Origin: Mucilaginibacter cryoferens
GTDB taxonomy: Bacteria > Bacteroidota > Bacteroidia > Sphingobacteriales > Sphingobacteriaceae
Direction: 5' to 3'
NCBI RefSeq assembly: GCF_014205845.1
Contig: NZ_JACHCR010000014.1
Coordinates: 62,001-126,000, forward strand
DNA: 64,000 nucleotides
Part shown: piece after piece, positions 43,101-52,499 of the stretch
How positions within the stretch are numbered: position 1 is the first letter of the stretch
How the letters are laid out: the number at the start of each line of letters is the position of its first letter
The notes under the pieces: model-generated
Database searches by the model: none
What the model was told of the DNA's origin: nothing
What the model saw: the letters and a program-made list of their open reading frames with translations, nothing else
Program-made: the position numbers and the translations under genes

Positions 43101-44456
43101 TTATTTCTTCACTAACGCCGGGCTTTCAAAGCCAAGTTTGTTTAACCCTCCCTGCACCTGGGGGCTACTCATAAATAACTTCCACAACAGGCCGGTACGA
43201 TAGTTTTCTATCATTACCACAATTGGGCCCTGGTCAATAGCCAGGTACGATTTTGCGTACCAGTTATGCTGTTCGCTAAAGGCATCGGTAAAGCCGTATT
43301 CGCCCCAGATCTTGTCACCAAGATCATAGTAAAAATGGCGCAGCGCTTTCATCGATTGCTCGGGCGTGTAAGGGAATGCCGATAATGCTGCTGTTGGCGT
43401 TATCACCCCCAAATCATTAGTTGGCGAGTGCGCGTTGTAGCCTTCAAAATTATCGCTGGCGGTTAGTCCCCAACAATCGGTACCGTAGCCTTTAAATTTC
43501 TTCGGATTATCTACGCAGTAAGCATAATTGATAAGGGTATGATTTTTATTTTGCTCCCAATAGTCGGCGTACTGATCTTTTAAGCCTTTAGGGTTTAAGC
43601 CCAAAAAGGAGTATTGTGAAAAGAAAAGCGGGCCACCATAATCAAAGCCCAGGGGCAGTTTGTAACCGTAAAAAGTTTTGCCGTTTTTAAAAAAGTCGCT
43701 TTGCGCCCAGCCTCTGTTGTACACACTTGCGCTTACGGGGTATCTTTCTGCCGATGCGGCCAGTACGTAGGTTATAAGGCATTCATTAAAGCCGTGGATA
43801 GGGAAGTTCATGGCCCAGCCGTTGTTGGGGCTCCAGTGCCAGTAAAGGGCATCGCGGCCATCGCGGGTGTACCAGTCCCATTCCATTTCGTCCCACATCC
43901 AGCTTATAACATCGCGAATGCGCTGCTCTTTTGGGGTATTGGCGGTAAAGTATTGTTTAGCGCATATTAATCCCTGGAACAGGAAAGCCGATTCTACAAT
44001 ATCGCCCCCATCATCCTTGCGGCCAAAAGGGATGATCTTGCCGGTTTCTCCGTTCATCCAATGTGGGAAAGCGCCGTGGTAGGAGTTGGCTTTAAATAAA
44101 AAGTTCACCATTTTTACCATCCGGTCAACCGCCTGCTCGTGGGTTATCCACTTGCGGCTATCGGCCACAATTAAAGCCATTACACCAAAGCCCGAGCCGC
44201 CGGTGGTAACAACCTCGTTGCCATAATCAAAAGAGGTATTGCTGCGCTCACGGGCCAGCCCGCTTACCGGGTGCCCAAAATCCCAGAAGTAGCGGAACGT
44301 TTGGCGCTGCACCACATCAAGTAAGGCACTGTCGCTAAGGTTTTTTATAATGCCTACCGGTTTAATGCCTTCGCCCGTGTTAGCTTTTTCTTTTTTTTGC
44401 GCAAAGCCACTTAACGCCAGCATCAGTAAAAAAGGAGTTATTATGTATTTTTTCAT
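43101..44456 (-). CDS. GH144-type endo-beta-1,2-glucanase (glucoamylase-like, PF10091)
   Basis: 451 residues with a signal peptide (ITPFLLMLALSGFAQ). The body is the (alpha/alpha)6 barrel of the PF10091 'glycoamylase' family: QRQTFRYFWDFGHPVSGLARERS near 50, GGSGFGVMALIVADSRKW near 87, FPHWMNGETGKIIPFGRKDDGGDIVESAF near 135, and WGLTASDNFEGY. Secreted single-domain members of this size in Bacteroidota belong to GH144, whose Chitinophaga member is an endo-beta-1,2-glucanase. Beta-1,2-glucan specificity here is inference. It is the last gene of the SusCD locus, behind an internal terminator-like hairpin. Confidence 0.85.
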   Translation of the reverse strand: MKKYIITPFLLMLALSGFAQKKEKANTGEGIKPVGIIKNLSDSALLDVVQRQTFRYFWDFGHPVSGLARERSNTSFDYGNEVVTTGGSGFGVMALIVADSRKWITHEQAVDRMVKMVNFLFKANSYHGAFPHWMNGETGKIIPFGRKDDGGDIVESAFLFQGLICAKQYFTANTPKEQRIRDVISWMWDEMEWDWYTRDGRDALYWHWSPNNGWAMNFPIHGFNECLITYVLAASAERYPVSASVYNRGWAQSDFFKNGKTFYGYKLPLGFDYGGPLFFSQYSFLGLNPKGLKDQYADYWEQNKNHTLINYAYCVDNPKKFKGYGTDCWGLTASDNFEGYNAHSPTNDLGVITPTAALSAFPYTPEQSMKALRHFYYDLGDKIWGEYGFTDAFSEQHNWYAKSYLAIDQGPIVVMIENYRTGLLWKLFMSSPQVQGGLNKLGFESPALVKK

Positions 44457-44548
44457 TTAAGTATCTATTTCGGAATGAAATAACATTTTTAAACTGTTCA
44501 TGCGCTACAATTCTTTAATTGCTTTAAGGATGCGCATTTATTAAGCTG

Positions 44549-44585
44549 AAAAAAATGGGTTGTTGGGTTTACCCCAAACAACCCA
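44549..44585 (-). terminator. Terminator/attenuator between susD-like and GH144 genes
   Basis: Minus strand: GGGTTGTTTGGGG, loop TAAA, CCCAACAACCC, then A and seven T. Apart from one bulge the stem is perfect. It lies between the SusD stop and the GH144 start, so it likely lowers read-through from susCD into the enzyme gene. Confidence 0.75.
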
Positions 44586-44632
44586 AATCAATCAATCGTG
44601 TTTCTTTAGGCTTGCACGGTTAAGCCTATTTA

Positions 44633-46117
44633 TTAATAGCCCGGGTTTTGCGTTAAAGCACCACCGCTTAAATCAATTTCGTTTTGTGGAACAGGCCAAA
44701 TCTCATTTTTACCCGCTGTAAAGCCCCGTACTCCAAAAACTTCGGTGCCCCGGCCCTGGCGTATCACATCAAAATAACGTTCAAACTCCATGGCAAACTC
44801 TACCCTGCGTTCCTGATAAATGGCGGCGCGCAGCGCAACCTGGTTGGTAGTGGTAACTGCGGGTAGTATACTGTTGTTACCTGCTCTTGCACGTGCACGA
44901 ACCTGCTCTAACGGACCTAAAGCCGCGGCAGAGTTACCAAGTTCGTTGTTAGCCTCGGCGTTCATCAGCAACACATCGGCGTAGCGTAACACAATTTTAT
45001 CTTGCTGGCATCCCTCGTTAAAGCCAGATACAAAAAGGCTAAACGGAACGTATGATTTTTGGTTGTACATAGGGTTATCGCCGGTAGCGGGGATTTTATC
45101 GCCCTCTGGTGTAGTTTCGCCCCTGAAGATGATGGTTGCATCGCGGCGTGGATCGCCCGTTTCAAAAGCAGCAGCCAGGCTCGCGCTCGGAACATTAAAG
45201 CCCCAACCACCACCTGTAGAACCACGTACGCCCTGTACCTGTGAATACTGTGAGTTTGATGCATCCGGATTGTTAGGTATAAGCTCGCATTGGATCTCAA
45301 ATATCGACTCCTGGTTGTTTTTATGCGTTGTACGAAACATTTGCTCAAAATCAGGGAATAAAGAATAGCCGAAACCAATTACCTGGTTGGTGTAGGTTAA
45401 TACATCTGCCCATTTTTTTAAGTACATGGCAACTTTGGCATGTAAGGTTAATGCAGCGCCTTTACTGGCATGGCCAATATCGGTTGAACTGTAAGTTTGT
45501 GGCAACACAGCGGCGGCATCAGTTAAATCTGTTTCAATTGCTGCCCATACCAATGCTTTAGAGGTGCGGGGCAGGTTATATTCTGATGCATCTTTAGGTA
45601 ATGTTAACCGTAATGGTACATCACCAAAGGCTCTTACTAATCTGAAGTAAGAGTATGCCCGTATAAATTTGGCTTCGGCCAGGTATCTCGCCTTCAATAC
45701 CGCGTCCATAGTAATGTTGGGCACATTGGTTAATATCTGGTTAGCAAAGTTTATATTTTGATATTGCGATTTCCAGAAGCCACCTAACTGGGCATCACCA
45801 GCGGTAACAGTAAAATTATGGTAATCGTTAAAAAAGGTGGCATCACTTGCACTGCTGCCTTTTTCTACATCATCGGCTCCCATGCTTTCTACCGCTATAG
45901 GCGGGAAAGCAATATTGTTGTATTCTCTAAGATTAGCATACATAGCGCTAACAGCCTTAGTAGCATCATCCTGAGTTTTAAAGAATAAGGTTGCTGCCGT
46001 ATTTTGGGCAGGGTTAACATTTAAAAAGCTCTTTTTACAGCTTTGAAATGATATAATGGAGGCAATAAGACCTAAAATTAAGGCCTTTTGCATAAAAAGT
46101 TTTTTACTGTTCTTCAT
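44633..46117 (-). CDS. SusD/RagB-family surface glycan-binding lipoprotein
   Basis: 494 residues with a lipoprotein signal (ALILGLIASIISFQSC) and then the SusD start KKSFLNVNPAQNTAATLFFKTQDDA. SusD features: tetratricopeptide-like helices around 90-230 (ARYLAEAKFIRAYSYFRLVRAFGDVPL), and a C-terminal SusD_RagB segment (LRYADVLLMNAEANNELGN; YQERRVEFAMEFERYFDVIRQGR) ending in QNPGY. It forms a lid over the SusC barrel and captures oligosaccharides at the cell surface. It starts 11 bases after the SusC stop. The alternative ATG at 46093 would shorten the leader by 8 residues. Confidence 0.95.
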   Translation of the reverse strand: MKNSKKLFMQKALILGLIASIISFQSCKKSFLNVNPAQNTAATLFFKTQDDATKAVSAMYANLREYNNIAFPPIAVESMGADDVEKGSSASDATFFNDYHNFTVTAGDAQLGGFWKSQYQNINFANQILTNVPNITMDAVLKARYLAEAKFIRAYSYFRLVRAFGDVPLRLTLPKDASEYNLPRTSKALVWAAIETDLTDAAAVLPQTYSSTDIGHASKGAALTLHAKVAMYLKKWADVLTYTNQVIGFGYSLFPDFEQMFRTTHKNNQESIFEIQCELIPNNPDASNSQYSQVQGVRGSTGGGWGFNVPSASLAAAFETGDPRRDATIIFRGETTPEGDKIPATGDNPMYNQKSYVPFSLFVSGFNEGCQQDKIVLRYADVLLMNAEANNELGNSAAALGPLEQVRARARAGNNSILPAVTTTNQVALRAAIYQERRVEFAMEFERYFDVIRQGRGTEVFGVRGFTAGKNEIWPVPQNEIDLSGGALTQNPGY

Positions 46118-46128
46118 CTTTATATTGA

Positions 46129-49100
46129 TTAAAAAGTAACGTTAACACCAAAGTTATAGGTAGCATATAATGGATATACGCTTGCATCAATACCCCTGCT
46201 GCCTACAGCGCCGCCAATTTCGGGCGAGAAGCCTTTGTAGCCAAATATGTTAATGGCATTTTGTGCGTTGGCATAAAAACGCACTTTAGAGATTCCCAGT
46301 TTATTAGATAATACACCCGGAAGTGTGTAGCCAAATTGGGCGTTTCTCATTCTGAAATAAGCGCCGCTTTCAACATAAAACGAATTTGGAGCCGCGTTGG
46401 ATGTTTTACCAACGTTTACAGAAGGGTAGGTATTTGATGTACCTGCCCCGTGCCAGCGGTTTGCATAAAAATCCTGGGTGAAGTTCTCGTTACCAAAACG
46501 GTAAGCGATATTGGCATTATAAACACTTACATCTGCTACGCCCTGGAAATCTAAGGCCAGATCGAAGTTTTTATAGGTAAAGGAGGTGTTTATACCATAG
46601 TTGTATTTTGGCAGCGGGCTGCCTAAGGCTACACGATCCCTGCTATCCAATATGCCATCATTGTTGGTATCCTGGTAAATGAAATCGCCGGGACTTGCAC
46701 CTTTTTGTTTTGATGCAGCAACCTGTGCGGCAGTTTGAAAAATGCCTTCTACTTTATACCCGTAAAACTGACCAATAGGCTGGCCAACTACAGTGCGGGT
46801 TGCCAAAGCGCCATTGGCAATACCATCACCACCATCGTAAATAGGGTTGTCGCCGGTTATTACTTTAAGTACTTTGTTATTATTTACACCGATGTTTGCT
46901 CCTATGCTGTAAGAGAAGTCTTTAGATGTCCGGTCTTTCCAGCTTAATGAAAACTCAAAACCGCGGTTCTGGATACTGGCTTGGTTACCAATTAGCGAAC
47001 CATTGTTGGTGCCCAACGAGCCAGCCACAGGGATGGCAAAAATAGCATCCTGGGTTTCCCTGTTATAATAATCGGCCTCAAATGATAGCTTGTTTTCAAG
47101 GAATCCTCCCTCTAAACCCAGGTCAGACGAAACCGTTTTTTCCCAAACAATAGAAGGCGGTACAATCGAGTTGATACTTGCACCTGGATATAATGTTTGT
47201 GGATTTCCAAAAATACCCGTTAAATATGGGTCAGTAGCTATAACTTGTACCGTTGGGTTAATTGGTACGCCTGAGTTACCTACTTTACCCCAGCTTCCGC
47301 GAAGTTTCAGATTGCTGAATACTTTCTGATCTTTCATGAAATCTTCGTTGGTAATTACCCAGCCAGCACCCACCGAAGGGAAATAGCCATAGGTGTGATC
47401 GCCGTAAAACTGTGACGCGCCATCCTTACGAACAGAGGCATTCAACATGTATTTATCTTTAAATGAATAGTTAACGCGGCCAAATTGTGATAATGCACGG
47501 GTATGTATCTGGCTGCCTGGTGTAGCAAAGTAATTTACATTAGTTGTATCCGGGAAAGACTTACGAATGCTGCCATTGGCAACATAAGGTACGTAATCTG
47601 CCTTACCGTCTATTTGCCTGGTTGTATTGTCTTGCGCGCTGTAGCCTGCTAAAACAGTTAACCTGTGATCTTTTATTTTAACATCATAAGTTAATGTATT
47701 TTCCCATATCCAGTTGCGCACATCGGTATGGTTTACATCAAGGTTGGTTTTATTGCTAAACTGTTTTACTGTAGCTTCATAGATAGGAGTAAAAGCCCTT
47801 ACTTCGTTCTGGCTAATATCTCCACCATAGCTCGATCTGAATTTAAAGTTTTTCAGAAATGAAAGCTCGGCGTATGCATTATAGGTAAAACGTTTGTTTT
47901 TTGTTTTCTGATTAAAAAAATCAAGTGTTGCCTGTGGGTTATAGTTATTACCATCGCCAGTGCCGTAATTGTTAGGATCGCCATAACCGCCGTTAGCTGT
48001 ACGTACGGGTAAAGTGGGCGCCGCGCCAAATAACTGGTGGAAAAGATCGCCGTTAACATCTTTAGATTTATCAGACAATGCGCTTGCCGTATAACCAAAC
48101 TTTAAAGCTTTTGTAAGTTTAAAATCGTTAGAAAGGTGAATTGTATAACGTTGGTAGTTGTTTGTTTTAGCTAAGCCTCCCTGATCAAGATAACCGAACG
48201 AATAATTGTACGTGTACTTATCGGTACCGCCACTTATAGATGCTTCGTGATTGGTAACAAATGCTTTGTGTAATATTTGTTTGTACCAATCTGTTCCTGT
48301 ACCGTAACTGGCCGGGTTACTGAATATAGGGGAGCCGCCGTTTAATGCCGATAACTCGTTTACCGCGGTAGCATACTCGGTACCATTGGCCATTTTTACC
48401 TGGTTGGTAACTGCCTGAAAACCGGCATAGCCATTGTAATTAATAACGGGTTTGCCCTTAACACCTCTTTTGGTGCCAATTAATACTACACCGTTAGCTG
48501 CACGAATACCATAGATAGCCGTACTCGACGCATCTTTTAAAATACTGAAACTTTCAATATCCTGCGGGTTAAGAAAACTGATATCGCTATACCAAACGCC
48601 ATCTACAACAAAAAGCGGTTTGGTATTACCATAAATGGTACCTAAACCACGAATGGTGATATCTGGTGCTGCGCCTGGCGAGCCGGAGTTGGTTATTTGA
48701 ACACCGGCTACTTTACCCTGTAGGCCACCCAAGGCGGTTGTTGATGCCTGCTTGGCTACATCGCTGCCTTTAACTGTAGCAATAGAGCCGGTAACATCAA
48801 GCTTGCGCTGGGTACCATAACCTATAACTACCACCTGTTGCAGCTCATTAGCTTTTGCCTGCAGGCGTACATCTACCGTTGTTTGGTTGTTTACGGCAAC
48901 TTCTTGCGTAGCATAACCAATATAAGCGAAGGTTAAAGTTGCTGTACCTGGAACGCTAAGGGCATAACCGCCGTTAGCATCTGTTTGGGCGCCTGTACTT
49001 GTTCCTTTTACTAAAACAGATACACCTATAAGGGCTTCGCCCGAGGTGGCATCTATTACTTTACCTTTTACTGTAACGTTTTGTGCAAACGCAGCGTCTA

Positions 49101-49152
49101 CGGTAAGTAAGAACAATAACATCAACCCTGAAATAGTAAATATTCTTTTCAT
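46129..49152 (-). CDS. SusC/RagA-family TonB-dependent outer-membrane transporter
   Basis: 1007 residues: signal peptide (LMLLFLLTVDAAFAQ), carboxypeptidase-regulatory-like domain (~25-105, VTVKGKVIDATSGEALIGVS), plug domain (~115-235, QVVVIGYGTQRKLDVTGSI; PDITIRGLGTIYGNTKPLFV), and a 22-strand beta barrel ending YATYNFGVNVTF. It imports glycans across the outer membrane with TonB energy, together with the SusD-like partner. The regulator gene lies 258 bases upstream on the same strand, and the GH144 gene is last in the unit. Likely substrate class is glucan, from the GH144 neighbour. Confidence 0.95.
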   Translation of the reverse strand: MKRIFTISGLMLLFLLTVDAAFAQNVTVKGKVIDATSGEALIGVSVLVKGTSTGAQTDANGGYALSVPGTATLTFAYIGYATQEVAVNNQTTVDVRLQAKANELQQVVVIGYGTQRKLDVTGSIATVKGSDVAKQASTTALGGLQGKVAGVQITNSGSPGAAPDITIRGLGTIYGNTKPLFVVDGVWYSDISFLNPQDIESFSILKDASSTAIYGIRAANGVVLIGTKRGVKGKPVINYNGYAGFQAVTNQVKMANGTEYATAVNELSALNGGSPIFSNPASYGTGTDWYKQILHKAFVTNHEASISGGTDKYTYNYSFGYLDQGGLAKTNNYQRYTIHLSNDFKLTKALKFGYTASALSDKSKDVNGDLFHQLFGAAPTLPVRTANGGYGDPNNYGTGDGNNYNPQATLDFFNQKTKNKRFTYNAYAELSFLKNFKFRSSYGGDISQNEVRAFTPIYEATVKQFSNKTNLDVNHTDVRNWIWENTLTYDVKIKDHRLTVLAGYSAQDNTTRQIDGKADYVPYVANGSIRKSFPDTTNVNYFATPGSQIHTRALSQFGRVNYSFKDKYMLNASVRKDGASQFYGDHTYGYFPSVGAGWVITNEDFMKDQKVFSNLKLRGSWGKVGNSGVPINPTVQVIATDPYLTGIFGNPQTLYPGASINSIVPPSIVWEKTVSSDLGLEGGFLENKLSFEADYYNRETQDAIFAIPVAGSLGTNNGSLIGNQASIQNRGFEFSLSWKDRTSKDFSYSIGANIGVNNNKVLKVITGDNPIYDGGDGIANGALATRTVVGQPIGQFYGYKVEGIFQTAAQVAASKQKGASPGDFIYQDTNNDGILDSRDRVALGSPLPKYNYGINTSFTYKNFDLALDFQGVADVSVYNANIAYRFGNENFTQDFYANRWHGAGTSNTYPSVNVGKTSNAAPNSFYVESGAYFRMRNAQFGYTLPGVLSNKLGISKVRFYANAQNAINIFGYKGFSPEIGGAVGSRGIDASVYPLYATYNFGVNVTF

Positions 49153-49410
49153 AGTGGTTAATAAATAAAACGGATTAGAAATAATTGGTTTATTAATTTA
49201 CAAAGCTGTACAGATAATGCAGCTTAATCAAAAAAATTAACTCAACATTAATACATCAACCTTAACATACTTTCTCAGGTTTTGTGTGCTGTTGTTTTAT
49301 TTTATTGATAATCAGTGTTTTGATTGCGCTTCGAGTGCGGGTGATATACTACATCAGGCATACATGGTAAATCGGTTTTGTAAACAGCCATGAGAGGCAA
49401 TGATGTAGTG

Positions 49411-52305
49411 TTATAACTCGATGAGAAACTCGGTAAGGTTTTTATCGTGCTCCAAATTGAGCTTTTTACGTAGGCGATAACGCCGTATTTCGACACCACG
49501 CAGGGAGATATTGAGCAAAGAGGCCATTTCTTTACTGCTCATGTTCATGCGCAGGTAGGCGCATAATTTAAGGTCGTTTGGTACCAGGTCGGGGTGATCT
49601 GCTTTGAGTTTTTTGAAGAAATTTTCGTGTGCTTCATTAAAGCTTTTCTCAAAAATGTTCCAGTCGCGCTCGTCATTCATCCCCTCGTCTATTACTTTTT
49701 GAATGCGGCGTAGCTGCTCGTCTGATAGTTTTTTGCCGGTGCTGTCTTTTAAATGCGCAATCTCTTCGCTTATTTTTTGCAGTAATTCATTTTTGTAAAC
49801 CAAATTCATGGCAGAGTTGGCCAGCTCGCGGCTTTTACCTGCAAGGTCGGCTTGTAACTGTTCGTTTTTTATGTTGATGATATGCTGTTCGTTAGCAACG
49901 GCCTCCTGTTTTAAAAACTCTTCCTTTTCGTGCTGTAGCTTTTCTTGAATACGGTGTTGGTGGCGTTTTAATTTACGGCGATAATAATATCGGATAAGGT
50001 AATAGCATAGTATAAGTAATAGCGTGTAAAATAACATAGCGGGCTTGCCTGCATACCACGGCGGCAGTATAACAAAGCTTAACGTGGTAATTGCCGATAG
50101 ATTTTGATCGTTAATTTTGGCGCGTACTTTAAAATGATAGGTACCCTGATCCAGGTTTGTAAATTCTTTTTGGGTTTGTGGTGTCCAATCGCTCCACTGC
50201 GCCGAGTATCCTTCCAGGTAGTACTGAAATTTAATTTTAGCCTGTTTATAGTAAGGCAGCGAATAAGAGATGCGGATATTGTTTTGCGGGTAAGGGATCT
50301 CTATATCGTTAATCCCGTTGTTGCTTTCACTTACAGTATAAACTTTATCGGTAATGTTTTCAACCTCCCGGATAAGTACCTGCGGAATATTGATGCGATT
50401 AGGTGTAAGCGCGTCTTCATCGTTCAGAATTACAAAGCCATCATCAACGCTTATAAGGTAGGTGGCATTATTGATGCGGTTAATGGTTTCGTAATGTTGC
50501 ACCATCTGGCCGTTAAGAATGCTGAAGCGGTTGCTATCGATGTTGAGTTTGCCTGGTACCGAAAAATCGGCCAGGGCCACACGCCCCTGGTTAATGAACC
50601 AAAATTTTTTGCCTATTGCTTGTATAATTTTACCCGATGAGGCAAATGTGCCCAGCTTTTTGTTAAGCTGCGTGTATTTAAAAAAGCGGTCGGTAATATC
50701 ATCGTAAACATAAAAACCAGAGTCGGACGAGAAAACCACCCGGTTATCCAAATTAAACACGTTCACATTGTAACTTCCGGGCAGGCCGTATTTGCTATCG
50801 TAATAAACCTTTGATGTCACTTTTTTAAGATCGGCGCTGAGGGTAATTTTGTATATGCCTTTATAAGCGTGGCTTACCCATATCTGTCCCTTGTTATCCT
50901 GCTCTATATAGCGGGATGGCTCGCCAAAACCAGCCACTTTATGATCGAGCATCCAATTGCCGGCGGCATCTTTTTTGAGGATGGCCAGGCCGGTATAGGT
51001 TCCCTGGATCAGTTTATCCGCATTTAGTTTTTTGGTGGTCCACGCACCGGTTATGGTAGATATTTTGGTGATACTATTGCCGTTTACCTGGTAGGTGCCA
51101 TCGTTATGACCGCAAAGCAGGCGGCCATCTTGCAAGGTGAGGTCCCAAACCTGGCCCTGCGAGCCGGGTATTAATTTAAAATCGAACGACTGAACGAGTT
51201 TGTTGCTTGTTTCCGGTATCCAATCGCTGTAAAATAAGCCTTGATTAGTACCCAGGTAAATTTTATTGTCGGATATAATGCTTGAATAAACGGTGCCGAA
51301 TTTACCTGTTTTATCGAAGTAAAAATACAGGGGCGAATTGATCTCTATGCGATCTATCCCATTATCCAATCCGGCCCAAAGATTTTGCTCGTTATCGGTA
51401 TATAAACTTAAAACGGTATTGTTTTGTAACCCGCTTGATTTGTTGATGTGCTGTACCGCATTGCCGGCCGTATCAACCACTACAATACCATTTAAAATAG
51501 TGCCATAGGCAAAATATTTGCCGGATACCATTACGCCATTATTAAGCTGATAAGTTTTTAAAAAATCATTGGCCTGGTTTGCCCAGGGCAATACGGTTTT
51601 ACCATCGTAAACAAATAAGCCATTTTGGGCGGTGCCAATTATATACTTACTTTTTGGAAGCGAAATAATGGATAGCACACCGCTTGGGCCTAATATATTA
51701 CTGCCTGGTATGTATACCAATTTGTTACCCTTAAGTTCAAATAAGCCTACTGATACCTGTTCTATAAAAAAGCGCCCGCCTGCTTTAAATAAAAACAAAT
51801 AGGGACTGGTAGCTTTTATTACCTCAATTTTGCCGTTCGCATAAATATATACCGAGCCAAACGACTCAAAGATCACCCTATCGCCATCGATATAAATTTT
51901 CCAGATCTCTTCGTTAATAGGTTTGTATTTTGCCGGCACCAGGTTTACCAGCGAATTGTATTTTAAAAAGCCTTTCTTATCATTGGCCCAATAACCAAAT
52001 TCGCCATAGGCCCCCGCGTATATTTTGCCCCTGCCATCGGCCGATACCGAGCGCACTATTAAACCGTTGGGCATATGGTGCTGTTGCCAGTATTTGCCAT
52101 CAAAAGCCAGTAAGCCTTCGGCGTTACCAAAATACATAATACCATGCTCGTCGCGGGTTATGCTCCAGTTTTGGTTACCCCACTGGTACATGGCCTTGGT
52201 GTAATTTTGCACATAAGGTACCCCCACGCTTTTAATATCAACCACTTGTGCATCTACTGCACTAAAACAAAACAGGGATATAAAAAGGATGAGTGATTTA
52301 CGCAT
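49411..52305 (-). CDS. Membrane-spanning PUL regulator: beta-propeller, Y_Y_Y, coiled coil, LuxR-type HTH
   Basis: 964 residues. Order: signal peptide (ILFISLFCFSAVDAQ); ~600 residues of two-component-regulator-propeller repeats (WSITRDEHGIMYFGNAEGLLAF; NLWAGLDNGIDRIE); Y_Y_Y domain (~660-745, IRISYSLPYYKQAKIKFQYYLEGYSAQW); one membrane helix (MLFYTLLLILCYYLIRYYY, near 760); coiled coil (~775-870); C-terminal LuxR/GerE-type HTH (SSKEMASLLNISLRGVEIRRYRLRKK). It lacks the histidine kinase, receiver and AraC parts of hybrid two-component systems, so it would carry the sugar signal straight to DNA from the membrane. Position just upstream of susC suggests it controls this locus. Confidence 0.9.
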   Translation of the reverse strand: MRKSLILFISLFCFSAVDAQVVDIKSVGVPYVQNYTKAMYQWGNQNWSITRDEHGIMYFGNAEGLLAFDGKYWQQHHMPNGLIVRSVSADGRGKIYAGAYGEFGYWANDKKGFLKYNSLVNLVPAKYKPINEEIWKIYIDGDRVIFESFGSVYIYANGKIEVIKATSPYLFLFKAGGRFFIEQVSVGLFELKGNKLVYIPGSNILGPSGVLSIISLPKSKYIIGTAQNGLFVYDGKTVLPWANQANDFLKTYQLNNGVMVSGKYFAYGTILNGIVVVDTAGNAVQHINKSSGLQNNTVLSLYTDNEQNLWAGLDNGIDRIEINSPLYFYFDKTGKFGTVYSSIISDNKIYLGTNQGLFYSDWIPETSNKLVQSFDFKLIPGSQGQVWDLTLQDGRLLCGHNDGTYQVNGNSITKISTITGAWTTKKLNADKLIQGTYTGLAILKKDAAGNWMLDHKVAGFGEPSRYIEQDNKGQIWVSHAYKGIYKITLSADLKKVTSKVYYDSKYGLPGSYNVNVFNLDNRVVFSSDSGFYVYDDITDRFFKYTQLNKKLGTFASSGKIIQAIGKKFWFINQGRVALADFSVPGKLNIDSNRFSILNGQMVQHYETINRINNATYLISVDDGFVILNDEDALTPNRINIPQVLIREVENITDKVYTVSESNNGINDIEIPYPQNNIRISYSLPYYKQAKIKFQYYLEGYSAQWSDWTPQTQKEFTNLDQGTYHFKVRAKINDQNLSAITTLSFVILPPWYAGKPAMLFYTLLLILCYYLIRYYYRRKLKRHQHRIQEKLQHEKEEFLKQEAVANEQHIINIKNEQLQADLAGKSRELANSAMNLVYKNELLQKISEEIAHLKDSTGKKLSDEQLRRIQKVIDEGMNDERDWNIFEKSFNEAHENFFKKLKADHPDLVPNDLKLCAYLRMNMSSKEMASLLNISLRGVEIRRYRLRKKLNLEHDKNLTEFLIEL

Positions 52306-52499
52306 GAGTTATAAAATGGCATCAGCTTATTAAAACAAACCAATTTTGCGAAATTAAGATTTGAGTTTGGATAAATAAAATAAGCTAAAAGCAGCCATCC
52401 ATCCGGAACCACATCTCAATATGCAGGTAATAGTAAAGAGTTCTACTTTTATAGATATCATTTTATCTTTATTAACTTCCGGTTTTGAATCCCTGTTGA

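Noticed and set aside
49348..49409. ACTACATCA ... TGATGTAGT inverted pair before susC
   Set aside because: Nine-base arms 44 bases apart without other support; likely chance.
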